From an uncultured Mucilaginibacter sp. (GTDB taxonomy: Bacteria; Bacteroidota; Bacteroidia; Sphingobacteriales; Sphingobacteriaceae): a stretch of 48,111 nt of DNA. This document shows, in pieces, positions 9,711 to 17,328 of the stretch. Below the pieces are notes generated by a model. That model saw only the letters and a list, made by a program, of their open reading frames with translations, had not been told where the DNA came from and made no database searches. The DNA is taken from contig CAIPDP010000053.1 in the NCBI GenBank assembly GCA_903863845.1, positions 1 to 48,111 of the forward strand, given 5' to 3'. The stretch's first letter is position 1. Each line of letters starts with the position of its first letter. The position numbers and the translations under genes are program-made.

Positions 9711-10649
9711 TTACTGAAATGCTTGTTTTAATTTGTCGATCAAGCCACTTTGTGCCATATCCCTCGACAGGAGCACCATATTTTTTATCGCTTCGGGGCT
9801 CGATATGCCGTGCCCTACAACCACCGGCGCATTGATACCAAGGATAGGGCTGCCACCATATTGCTCATAATTGAAGCGGGCAAAGAATTCGTCGTTTATT
9901 CTCTTTTTCAGCGAGATCACATAAAATGATTCGGCCATCTTTAAGGCAACGTTCCCGGTAAAACCATCGGCTACAAAAACATCTGCCGTATCACCAAACA
10001 GATCGCGACCCTCAATATTGCCAACGAAGTTAAATTTCGGGCTAGCTTTCATCAGCGGATAGGCCGACTGGCAAAGTACATTGCCCTTCTCTTCCTCTTC
10101 GCCAATATTTAATAAGGATACGCGTGGATTGGGGATCTGGTAAACCGATTCGGCAAAAAGACTGCCCAGGATACCAAATTGCAGCAGGTATTCGGGTTTG
10201 CAATCGGCGTTGGCGCCCACATCAAGCAGGATGCCAAAACCACCAGCTAATTTCGGAACGTTGGTTGACATGGCAGGACGTAAAACACCTTCAATGGTTT
10301 TTACGCTTAGTACCGATCCAACCAGCATGGCGCCGGTATTACCGGCAGAAGAAAATGCGTCGATAGCGCCTTCTTTGAGCAGCTGAAACCCGACCGATAT
10401 GCTCGAGTCCTGTTTCTTAACGACAGCTTTGGCGGGATGTTCGCCCATACCGATCACTTCGGTGGTATGTACGAAATCAAAATGTGCGGGATCGTAGTTA
10501 TTTTCCTGAAGAATTGCTTCAGCCACCTCGCGGTCGCCAATAAGCACAAGCTTCTGATCATCGGGCAGGGTTTGATGGGCCTTAATTGCCCCCAAAACTG
10601 CAGCCTTCGGGGCGAAATCACCGCCCATGATATCCAAGCCAATCTTCAT
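9711..10649 (-). CDS. plsX: Phosphate acyltransferase PlsX
   Basis: 312 residues. The start MKIGLDIMGGDFAPKAAVLG is diagnostic, with SAGNTGAMLVGSVL and DGFTGNVALKMAES further on. PlsX converts acyl-ACP to acyl phosphate for the PlsY step of phospholipid synthesis. It lies 15 nt after rpmF and 16 nt before fabH, so the three are surely cotranscribed. Confidence 0.96.
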   Translation of the reverse strand: MKIGLDIMGGDFAPKAAVLGAIKAHQTLPDDQKLVLIGDREVAEAILQENNYDPAHFDFVHTTEVIGMGEHPAKAVVKKQDSSISVGFQLLKEGAIDAFSSAGNTGAMLVGSVLSVKTIEGVLRPAMSTNVPKLAGGFGILLDVGANADCKPEYLLQFGILGSLFAESVYQIPNPRVSLLNIGEEEEKGNVLCQSAYPLMKASPKFNFVGNIEGRDLFGDTADVFVADGFTGNVALKMAESFYVISLKKRINDEFFARFNYEQYGGSPILGINAPVVVGHGISSPEAIKNMVLLSRDMAQSGLIDKLKQAFQ

Positions 10650-10664
10650 TTCAGAAAATATAAC

Positions 10665-10856
10665 TTAGGCCGATGCAGCGTTTTCGATCAGGATCTTTCC
10701 GTTGTAATACAGGTTACCGTCAACCGTGTAAGCTCTGTGCGGTAAATGTACAGCACCTGTAGCTTTACAAGTGGTTAAAGTAGGAGCCTCAGCTTTGTAA
10801 TGCGTTCTGCGTTTCGCTGTTCTCGATTTTGAAAATTTCCGTTTTGGATGTGGCAT
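10665..10856 (-). CDS. rpmF: 50S ribosomal protein L32
   Basis: 63 residues with the L32 start (MPHPKRKFSKSRTAKRRTHY) and central LTTCKATGAVHLPHR. It is basic and small as expected. It sits 16 nt downstream of yceD and 15 nt upstream of plsX, the arrangement found across many bacterial phyla, linking ribosome and lipid synthesis in one transcript. Confidence 0.97.
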   Translation of the reverse strand: MPHPKRKFSKSRTAKRRTHYKAEAPTLTTCKATGAVHLPHRAYTVDGNLYYNGKILIENAASA

Positions 10857-10872
10857 ACTTCCTAAAATTATA

Positions 10873-11394
10873 TCATTTAATCTTTTTCAAAACGTCCCAC
10901 CGGGGGTCGTTCTTTTCATTCTGATCGTTATCTGGCGCAAGCGCCTTCAACCGATCGAGCATTTCCTTATCACAATAAGAGAAATTGCCCTCGTCGCTGC
11001 AAACCGATATCAACGGCACAGCAACATTCACATATTCATAGATCAACCCGGCTATATTGATCTCGTGATCATTTTTACCCAAAGTGATGATCTCTTCATC
11101 TTCATCAACCTCCTGCTCACCAAACTTGGCTATCTGCTGTTCCTGTATCGCTACCTGGAACGGATACCCTGCAAGGCATTTATCACAGGTTGCGCCTATG
11201 GTACCGGTGATATTAAAATTCAATATCAGCAGCGTTTCCTGCTTCTCCATTTCCACCTTGCACAGCAGCTCGGCCTGCTTCACCAGCGAATACTCAAACT
11301 CGCCAAAAAATGCATTATCCACCACAAATTCAAAATCGTGCCTGCCTAATTTTAAGCCGGTAAACGGAATCGAATATGTCTTAAGCGATTTCAA
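10873..11394 (-). CDS. yceD: YceD/DUF177 family protein
   Basis: The frame is open up to 11454, but I place the start at TTG 11394 (KSLKTYSIPFTGLKLG follows, as in relatives). A -7 box (TACATTTG) at 11413-11420 on this strand would start the transcript near 11407, which excludes the upstream ATG at 11454. This gives 174 residues. The DUF177 core includes the CDKCLAGY segment. The family is encoded next to rpmF almost everywhere and is implicated in 23S rRNA/50S biogenesis; the exact role is unsettled. The C-terminus (PDNDQNEKNDPRWDVLKKIK) is the typical DPRWxxLKKL ending. Confidence 0.9.
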   Translation of the reverse strand: MKSLKTYSIPFTGLKLGRHDFEFVVDNAFFGEFEYSLVKQAELLCKVEMEKQETLLILNFNITGTIGATCDKCLAGYPFQVAIQEQQIAKFGEQEVDEDEEIITLGKNDHEINIAGLIYEYVNVAVPLISVCSDEGNFSYCDKEMLDRLKALAPDNDQNEKNDPRWDVLKKIK

Positions 11395-11412
11395 TGAGCG
11401 ATAATTAGCCCG

Positions 11413-11420
11413 CAAATGTA
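11413..11420 (-). promoter_or_regulatory. -7 box of the yceD-rpmF-plsX-fabH operon
   Basis: On the minus strand this reads TACATTTG, a perfect TAnnTTTG. The expected transcript start lies about 7-12 nt downstream, leaving only a very short leader before the TTG at 11394. No well-spaced TTG -33 element was found. Confidence 0.5.
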
Positions 11421-11460
11421 GGGAAAAATACCGAATGTGGAAAAAAATATTCAAATAAGG

Positions 11461-11760
11461 TGGGCGGAGGGTGCCCCCTTTTGGCGGCTAAGGCTTGTGC
11501 AGTATAAGCGTACAGCCTGACCCGGAGGGGCACGCCTTGATCAGGTCAGTTAACTTTGCCTACTCCCGCCAAACCAAAAAAATCCTGTCTTTCAAATACC
11601 AATCCTGAAAATCGTGTTCAAAAAGGCAGGTATCCGCTGCCATCCTGCACGCAGCGATGGGGGCTAATAGGTTTGGTGGAGGTGTAAGTCTGGCAGTTGA
11701 GGCATGGGTACGCAACGCTTTAGCCGGCGGTGCATACGCGCGCAGAGAGAGGGAATATTG
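11461..11760. repeat. Repeat-dense gap left of the hipBST module
   Basis: No gene is visible. 11478-11515 is an imperfect inverted copy of 13860-13894 on the other side of hipBST. 11570-11631 is an inverted copy of the roughly 60-nt unit found three times at 13454-13795 (shared core GAACACGATTTTCAG). 11625-11654 matches 13894-13923 in direct orientation at 27 of 30 positions. The pieces are therefore interspersed repeats that bracket the toxin-antitoxin genes. Confidence 0.7.
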
Positions 11761-11784
11761 ATGTTACCCGATTATATATCAAAT

Positions 11785-11802
11785 AGTGCAATATATTGCT
11801 CT
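11785..11802. promoter_or_regulatory. Putative HipB operator O1
   Basis: 18-nt dyad AGTGCAATATATTGCTCT with half-sites AGTGCA and AGAGCA (reverse complement of TGCTCT). It lies just upstream of the hipB -33 element. The same half-sites, swapped, form O2 at 11847-11864; the centres are 62 nt apart, close to six helical turns. Confidence 0.65.
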
Positions 11803-11807
11803 TTCTG

Positions 11808-11838
11808 TTGCTATTTGCAATGCGTTTGCTTATTTTTG
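11808..11838 (+). promoter_or_regulatory. hipBST promoter
   Basis: TTG at 11808-11810, a 20-nt spacer, then TATTTTTG at 11831-11838, a perfect Bacteroidota -7 box. Transcription would begin near 11844, giving a leader of about 14 nt before the ATG at 11858. It lies between the two operator-like dyads, as expected for an autoregulated toxin-antitoxin operon. Confidence 0.7.
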
Positions 11839-11846
11839 TATTAAAT

Positions 11847-11864
11847 AGAGCACTATAATGCACT
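11847..11864. promoter_or_regulatory. Putative HipB operator O2, overlapping the start codon
   Basis: 18-nt dyad AGAGCACTATAATGCACT with half-sites AGAGCA and AGTGCA, the same pair as O1 in reverse order. The hipB ATG (11858-11860) is inside it and the predicted transcript start is at its left edge, so a bound repressor would block initiation. Confidence 0.65.
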
Positions 11865-12076
11865 TTAAGAAATTAATTCCTATGGTAAAGCAAAGACGCG
11901 AGTCTTTGCTGGTTACGCAGGAAACACTTGCAGAGCTGTCGGGAGTTGGCCTGCGCACGGTTAAACAATTTGAAAGCGGAAAGGGAAACCCCACCCTGAC
12001 CACCCTGCAAAAACTTGCCGATGCATTAGGGCTGGAAGTAACATTGAAAGTAAAGGCGACGCGTAATAACTCATGA
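11858..12076 (+). CDS. hipB: HipB-type antitoxin/repressor (XRE family)
   Basis: 72 residues, essentially one helix-turn-helix domain: VKQRRESLLVTQETLAELSG, then VGLRTVKQFESGKGNPTLTTLQKLADALG (about 10-60), with a short tail. It should bind the two dyads at 11785 and 11847 and repress its own operon. The last codons overlap the next start (ATGA at 12073-12076), implying coupled translation. It is the first gene of a three-gene hipB-hipS-hipT module. Confidence 0.88.
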   Translation: MHFKKLIPMVKQRRESLLVTQETLAELSGVGLRTVKQFESGKGNPTLTTLQKLADALGLEVTLKVKATRNNS

Positions 12077-12402
12077 GAAAGGCAGAAGTATTATTTAAAG
12101 ACCAATTAGCGGGTTTGCTGGTACAGGATGATGAAGGCTGGTTTTCATTTACCTACCAGCCCGAATGGGTTGAGGATAGCAGTAAACCGGCTATCAGCCT
12201 TACGCTGCCAAAGCGCCATGAGGCGTTCAGCTCGGAATATTTATTTCCGTTTTTTTACAACATGCTGCCGGAGGGGTCAAACAAACAGGTCGTATGCCAG
12301 CTGAACAGGCTAGACAGGTACGATTATTTTGGTTTGCTGACCACAATTGCAAAAACTGATACCATTGGTGCGGTAACCGTCCATAAAACAGAAAGCGAAT
12401 GA
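12073..12402 (+). CDS. hipS: HipS-like protein (separate HipA N-terminal subdomain)
   Basis: 109 residues corresponding to the N-subdomain 1 (Couple_hipA) that is fused to the kinase in classical HipA. Visible parts: EVLFKDQLAGLLVQDD, ISLTLP at 41-46 and FYNMLPEGSNKQ (LPEG at 65-68), all typical of that subdomain. In the described HipBST systems of E. coli the free HipS acts as the antitoxin of HipT while HipB gives DNA binding; by analogy this is the likely neutraliser here. It overlaps hipB and hipT by 4 nt each (ATGA). Confidence 0.85.
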   Translation: MRKAEVLFKDQLAGLLVQDDEGWFSFTYQPEWVEDSSKPAISLTLPKRHEAFSSEYLFPFFYNMLPEGSNKQVVCQLNRLDRYDYFGLLTTIAKTDTIGAVTVHKTESE

Positions 12403-13385
12403 GTATATCTGATATAGCATTTTGTCCCGGAACATTAGCGCCCGGTTGTGACACGTATAGCCGTACTTGCCAGGTTCGCGTATTTGATGGAAAAAAGGTA
12501 AGCCATATCCTGCCGTACTATTCCCCGGCCACAAATCCCGAAACGGATGAATTATTTGATGAAAACAGGAAGCGCATGTCCATTTCCGGCGTACAGGAAA
12601 AATTTTCCATATTGCTTGAAAAAAACAAATTAAGGCTGATCAATGAAGGCGAACGTGGAAGATACATTTTGAAGCCCATTCCCAATGCGGGCAGAAAGCC
12701 TGATCAAATGCCGGCTAACGAACACGTGACGATGCAGATCGCGCGCCAGGTATACGGTATTGAAACGGCTGAAAATGCCTTGATATTTTTCAAAAATGGC
12801 GCACCAGCCTATATTACCAAACGTTTCGATTTTAAATCGGATGGAAGTAAAATGGCACAGGACGATTTTGCTTCATTAGCAGGCAGGACACCGCAGACGC
12901 ATGGCGAACATTATAAATACAACGGCAATTATCTGGAGCTTTTTCAGCTATTGCAGAAATTTGTTCCGGCCTATAAACTTGAGGCGCCAAAGCTATTTAA
13001 GGTACTGGTATTTAATTACTTATTTTCAAACGGGGATGCCCATTTCAAAAACTTTTCATTACTGGAAACCTCTTTGGGGGATTACCGGTTAAGCCCGGCC
13101 TATGACTTATTAAATAGCCGCATTCACATAAATGATCAGGATTTCGCGCTTGATGATGGCTTGTTGCCTAAAAATTTGGCGCAGGGCAAGTTAGCACATC
13201 AATTCGGCGTTTTGGCTGAACAGGCAGGCATAGCTGAAAAGGTCTTTAACGATACCATGCAGTTGATGCTTTCCCAATCAGAAGCGGTAGCGCGTTTTAC
13301 AAATTCATCCTTTCTGGATGAAACCACCAGGCGAAATTATTGGCAGGCCTATCAGGGGAGACTTATACAATTGCAGAAAACGTAA
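12399..13385 (+). CDS. hipT: HipT-like serine/threonine kinase toxin
   Basis: 328 residues: the HipA kinase core without its N-subdomain 1. The glycine-rich loop reads KRMSISGVQEKFS with S61 and S63, the Ser-x-Ser arrangement whose serines are autophosphorylated in E. coli HipT. The ATP lysine is probably K92 (YILKP), the catalytic loop is NGDAHFKN at 211-218 (D213), and the metal site is AYDLL (D236). Known HipT phosphorylates tryptophanyl-tRNA synthetase; HipA targets GltX. The target here is unknown. The gene ends just before a repeat-rich stretch. Confidence 0.88.
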   Translation: MSISDIAFCPGTLAPGCDTYSRTCQVRVFDGKKVSHILPYYSPATNPETDELFDENRKRMSISGVQEKFSILLEKNKLRLINEGERGRYILKPIPNAGRKPDQMPANEHVTMQIARQVYGIETAENALIFFKNGAPAYITKRFDFKSDGSKMAQDDFASLAGRTPQTHGEHYKYNGNYLELFQLLQKFVPAYKLEAPKLFKVLVFNYLFSNGDAHFKNFSLLETSLGDYRLSPAYDLLNSRIHINDQDFALDDGLLPKNLAQGKLAHQFGVLAEQAGIAEKVFNDTMQLMLSQSEAVARFTNSSFLDETTRRNYWQAYQGRLIQLQKT

Positions 13386-14119
13386 GGCCTTAAATTCCGG
13401 TTATTTTTCTGTCTAACCTGCTGCGAATATACAGCGGATGGTAGGCGGGCCGTGTACTCGTGCCTGTTTTGAACACGATTTTCAGGATTGGATTTAGATA
13501 GACAGGATTTTTTTGGGTTGGCGGGGTTTGACGGGGCAGGGTATGAGGGGGTGGAGTACTCGTGCCTGTTTTGAACACGATTTTCAGGATTTTTTTTAGA
13601 TGGGCAGGATTTTTTAGGCTGGCGGTGGTATGCTGCCCATCGCTGTCCGAAGTGTTCCACTTCGGACCACTATGCCTGTAGTCTGCGACTACACGACGCT
13701 GGCGCGATGCAGCCTATGGTATGCCAGGGGAGTACTTGTGCTGATTTTGAAAACGATTTTCAGATTTTTTTTTAGATAGACAGGATTTTTTTGGCATGGC
13801 GGGAGTATACAGCGCTTGGTAGGCGGGTGGAGTACCCGTGCCTGACCCGTAGGGGCACGCTGTACGCTCATACTGCACAGGCCTTAGCCAAAAGGCCGGT
13901 ATCCGCTGCCATCCTTCATGCAGGGGGGGGATTGAGATTATAAATCTCTATTGATGAAACCTTTGGGTTGGGTTTAGTAATTGGGGCTTTGAAAATCGTC
14001 ACGAATCGCTTTTGTACGCCTGACCGCCGGTCAGAGACACTCTAAATTGGAGTCTATCACTTAAAACGAGGATTACCAATTGAACTAATACTTGCGTTAT
14101 ATATTTACCTTAATGACAT
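13386..14119. repeat. Repeat array between hipBST and the candidate defence operon
   Basis: No convincing gene. A unit of about 60 nt (gtactcgtgcctg, then GAACACGATTTTCAG, then a T-run after ACAGGA) occurs at 13454-13516, 13556-13617 and 13732-13795, all in the same orientation, with a fourth, inverted copy at 11570-11631. A different 54-nt element is at 13641-13694. 13860-13894 and 13894-13923 match sequences left of hipBST. From about 13930 to 14119 the DNA is not visibly repetitive and holds nothing I can name. Confidence 0.75.
13641..13694. repeat. 54-nt double-hairpin repeat, copy 1 (left flank of island)
   Basis: Contains two palindromes: GTCCGAAGTGTTCCACTTCG (followed by GAC), and TGTAGTCTGCGACTACA. 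A second copy at 22559-22612 in the same orientation matches at 51 of 54 positions. Together the copies bracket the whole operon 14120-22557. Confidence 0.88.
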
Positions 14120-14956
14120 TCAATCTGCCGCATCCTCTTCTTCAGCCAGAATATTTAATTCTTCAATTTCTGCCTTCCTTTCAAGATTCCTTTTAAAGTC
14201 CTTTAGGTAATTAAAAGTTATCATAAATGCTGGGTCTTTTGCTACGACAGGTTTGATAATGTTAAAATGATCCTTATTGGATATCGAATCGTAAAGACTA
14301 ATTCCCAACGAGGCACTTTCACTATCAACTATGAAATCTCTTTCACCGACAACCCTTCGAAAATCGATTTTTTGATCTATTCGCAACGCATCCCAATCCA
14401 TATTTAACTGACGTATGAAATCTGATTCTTCCCGACACATCTGAACTACCTGCCGCGATAAAAGCCCGAAAGGAATATCGAAATAGCTAAGACCAATATT
14501 TTTATACAATGTTGCGATATTTGAACCTTTATGCGGGGTTGCATAGGTGATCAAACCCTTCACCTTACCAACTTCTTTTGTTCTTTTTACAAGGTCAACG
14601 AGATATTGTCTTGCCACTAATCCTCCCATACTGTGAGCGACTATGATTACATTTGTATATTCTTTGCACACCTCATTGATGACTGTATTGAAACTATTAG
14701 CCAATACCTCGATCTTCGGCCCGGCTAGAAGCCATCTTTTTAGAAATCCATAAATGGGTATCTTTGAATCTATCGTATAAAGATCGTATTCAAGACCAAA
14801 AGATTCGTCATATATCCATTGTTTGGCGAGATGGCTGGAAAATGCTTCCCAAGTTTTTGTACTTCCAGCTAAACCATGTACAAATATTACACACGATTCA
14901 ATCGGCTCATTTTTACCTATCCGAGAAGGTAGGTTTACTTTATTAAATAAAGGCAT
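14120..14956 (-). CDS. Lipase-like alpha/beta hydrolase (PGAP1/SERAC1-like), last gene of the candidate defence operon
   Basis: 278 residues. The oxyanion segment is FVHGLAGSTKTW (H27, G28). The nucleophile elbow is AHSMGG at 107-112 with S109, and ATPHKGS follows at 139-145. A catalytic acid is likely D207 or D211 (ERDFIVDSE) and the histidine is probably H230 (NKDHFNI). No signal peptide is present, so it should act in the cytoplasm or on the inner face of the membrane. It begins 4 nt after the ParB-like gene. The fold covers lipases, esterases and thioesterases, so the substrate is open; a lipid-attacking effector is my inference. The C-terminus is acidic (AEEEDAAD). Confidence 0.82.
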   Translation of the reverse strand: MPLFNKVNLPSRIGKNEPIESCVIFVHGLAGSTKTWEAFSSHLAKQWIYDESFGLEYDLYTIDSKIPIYGFLKRWLLAGPKIEVLANSFNTVINEVCKEYTNVIIVAHSMGGLVARQYLVDLVKRTKEVGKVKGLITYATPHKGSNIATLYKNIGLSYFDIPFGLLSRQVVQMCREESDFIRQLNMDWDALRIDQKIDFRRVVGERDFIVDSESASLGISLYDSISNKDHFNIIKPVVAKDPAFMITFNYLKDFKRNLERKAEIEELNILAEEEDAAD

Positions 14957-14960
14957 CTGA

Positions 14961-16220
14961 TTAGCAAAGCTCTTTTAATGAAACAATTCGTCCTTCTAAA
15001 TCATTGATCAAACCTCGTTTTTCATCGTCCATCTCTTGCCTGAGTATATCTAGGTCGATCTGAAAAAGAGTGCTTTTTGCCCTTTTTAACAATCGCAAGG
15101 GTTCAAGTTTTTTCAATTTGTCACCCAATACGCTCTCATAATAAAATAAATTCTCATCTAAATCTTCCTCAACAGTTTCCTTCCATTTCTTATCAACCCA
15201 GTCAATAAGTTCCGCGGTTGTTTCATTTTTATTGGTCGATATAAGCAGGTCGAAATCAACATCTTCAGTTTTGTCAAGAATCTTTTTGTAATCCTTGACA
15301 AAATCTTTCCAAACATCCCCATAGCAGAAAAAACCATTTCTATTTGCAGGTCTAGCTATAACTCTCGTGCTAGCTACTGGAACGCCCAGTCTGATGTAAG
15401 AAAAATATGCTTTTTTGAGATCTTGAACATCGGCGTCCGTATAGTTCCAATCCACAACTTGTCTACCTGAAGACCCCTGGTATGATCTAAGATATTTATG
15501 TAAATCCACGAAATGGCCTTCTCTTTTCTCCAATCTTGTGTAAGTTTCAGGAGTGCCAAGATCATTTAAATAATCCTCCATTAGTTCAAGGATATTCAAC
15601 CATTCCTCAACTTGCTTAGTTCCTTCGGCCATTTTTCGAGCTATCTCGTCAACCGTAAAGAATTCCTTAAGTTCTTTACATCTTATGTATTTCTCAATTG
15701 GGTTGTAGTCAACTTTGCTATCAACTCCCATTTGATAGCTCGTTTCTAATGTGATAATCTCTTTCTTTTTGTCAATCAGCTTATCTGGCAGGACGACCGT
15801 CTTAAATAGACGATTTTCCCCCTTCCTAAGGTTGATCAAATTAAGAAGCATCGCACGCCTGTTACCGTCTATGATTACACCATCTTTCGTAATGATGCCG
15901 ACTTCTTGCTGACCAGTTAATTCAATACTTTCTATCGTTCTTTCATTTCTCGATTTGGCTGAATCATACAGAAATTGTTCAATAACCAGTTTATCTTGTT
16001 CATTTTGTGCATCGAGAGTATGAAATTGCGACTCGTAGGATAATGTTAAACTTCTGATACGACCGTTGTGCGCATTATATACTAAATATTGTAATGGCAC
16101 CTCATAAACATCATATAGGTCATAACTCCCATTATAACTAATTCTTTTAACTTCTCCAGTGGGTTGTAATGCTTGAATCGCATTTATTCTGATGTCTTCA
16201 GCAGATTGTTCTTGTTGCAT
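14961..16220 (-). CDS. ParB-like DNA/nucleotide-binding protein, paralogue 2
   Basis: 419 residues. A ParB/sulfiredoxin-type N-terminal domain is indicated by TKDGVIIDGNRRA (D118, G119, N120, R121, R122), the equivalent of the ParB nucleotide-binding GxRR box. It is followed by a predicted helix-turn-helix, FFTVDEIARKMAEGTKQVEEW at about 187-207, and a charged helical C-terminus. It is clearly homologous to the protein at 19285: shared ITKDGVIIDGNRRA, YQMGxDxKxDYNPIEKY, YTRLxKREGxFVDL. A 106-nt A/T-rich gap separates it from the nuclease gene upstream, so it may have its own promoter. Family members in modification/defence loci exist but the molecular role is unknown. Confidence 0.78.
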   Translation of the reverse strand: MQQEQSAEDIRINAIQALQPTGEVKRISYNGSYDLYDVYEVPLQYLVYNAHNGRIRSLTLSYESQFHTLDAQNEQDKLVIEQFLYDSAKSRNERTIESIELTGQQEVGIITKDGVIIDGNRRAMLLNLINLRKGENRLFKTVVLPDKLIDKKKEIITLETSYQMGVDSKVDYNPIEKYIRCKELKEFFTVDEIARKMAEGTKQVEEWLNILELMEDYLNDLGTPETYTRLEKREGHFVDLHKYLRSYQGSSGRQVVDWNYTDADVQDLKKAYFSYIRLGVPVASTRVIARPANRNGFFCYGDVWKDFVKDYKKILDKTEDVDFDLLISTNKNETTAELIDWVDKKWKETVEEDLDENLFYYESVLGDKLKKLEPLRLLKRAKSTLFQIDLDILRQEMDDEKRGLINDLEGRIVSLKELC

Positions 16221-16326
16221 TTAATGTGATAGGTTTGCTTGTTAAATATACATCTAAACTTTATAAGTTAATATATTCAACAATATTCTTAAAAAGGCTT
16301 ATTGGATTTTAATATTAGCTATTTCA

Positions 16327-17328
16327 TTAACTCACGCCATTTGTGTAAAATTTATAACTTTCGACATTTCTGTGCCAGTGTGAATTTTCAAAGATGTTTT
16401 TATATGGATCAGATATCATTAAAGGATTATAACCGGGTTTTCCAATATCTTCCCGATTAACAAGATAGATATAATATTGGTCCTTTTTTTCTTTGGCTGT
16501 TTCAATTTCGTTACTTGACCAATAAAAAGAAACATTTCCGGAAAAGGACTTAACCTCTATAAATCTATTAATGAGAATCGTTTCGACGTCATTAAAAGAT
16601 TCGATGTCGTATCCGGCATTGGTGTGGTCCTCCGAAATCCGACTAATCATACCAGATAGTGGATGCTTGCTTAATCTTCTTTTTTCGTACGCTAACACAA
16701 ATAGTTCGGCCTGAAGACCAAGTTCTTCTTGTGCTTTTTGTCTAGCCTTTAAATTTTCCAAGCTCAATTGCCGCTTTTGTTTAAGCAGAGCAGCCGTAGT
16801 CTTCATTTTGTCAATAACAAGTTTGTTAAAAAGACCGTGGTATTTATCATTAACATAAAATATCGTTCGAACATTAGGGTCTTTTAATAAAAGATCGGTG
16901 TTGATCAGAATCCTTTTAATTGTGGAATGCTTAATTGGTATATGGCTATCTCTTAGGTAATATTTTTCTTTATCGACACTAAATTTTACCGTGTTCGAAT
17001 TAAAGAAATCCATAAACTGCTGATTGAGTTCTAACAACCCTATTATTTTTTCGAAAAAAAAGCCGGAATCAAAAAGACTATCTCTGCCATAAATGTCCAA
17101 ATCGGGATTTCTACGTATTTTTCCCTTTTCGTAAATTACTAATTCCAAAGTTTTTAATAGTAAAATTGTGCTATTAAAGCAATTTCCAAATGAATAAGAA
17201 TAATGAAGGCATTGCGTTTTAATATCATCAATGCTTTTAGATGTATCTGACTTGAGTATATCGAATAGGATATAACCAATTTCTACTTTGGTGCCAATTT
17301 GATTATGATTAAGAAGTTCTTTGAACAT
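16327..17328 (-). CDS. DUF3883 (NO VEIN C-terminal-like) putative PD-(D/E)xK nuclease
   Basis: 333 residues. The N-terminal part (1-180) is unrecognised and helical. The C-terminal part (about 195-315) is a DUF3883-like domain: EELGLQAELFVLAYEKR (E208), AGYDIESFND (D241), RFIEVKSFSG (E258, K260), then FYWSSNEIETAKEK and YYIYLVNRED. The order E, D, ExK fits the restriction-nuclease-like fold. The gene overlaps the helicase gene by 20 nt (17309-17328), so the two products are probably made together. It is the most likely DNA-cleaving part of the system; cleavage itself is inferred. Confidence 0.8.
   Translation of the reverse strand: MFKELLNHNQIGTKVEIGYILFDILKSDTSKSIDDIKTQCLHYSYSFGNCFNSTILLLKTLELVIYEKGKIRRNPDLDIYGRDSLFDSGFFFEKIIGLLELNQQFMDFFNSNTVKFSVDKEKYYLRDSHIPIKHSTIKRILINTDLLLKDPNVRTIFYVNDKYHGLFNKLVIDKMKTTAALLKQKRQLSLENLKARQKAQEELGLQAELFVLAYEKRRLSKHPLSGMISRISEDHTNAGYDIESFNDVETILINRFIEVKSFSGNVSFYWSSNEIETAKEKKDQYYIYLVNREDIGKPGYNPLMISDPYKNIFENSHWHRNVESYKFYTNGVS

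Noticed and set aside
13352-13660. Minus-strand open frame of 102 codons in the repeat array
   Set aside because: It runs through the repeated units, with recurring ENRVQNRHEY stretches caused by the DNA repeat; no domain or start signal.
13454-13795. CRISPR array
   Set aside because: Three direct copies of about 60 nt with irregular spacing (about 40 and 115 nt) and no cas genes; dispersed repeats fit better.
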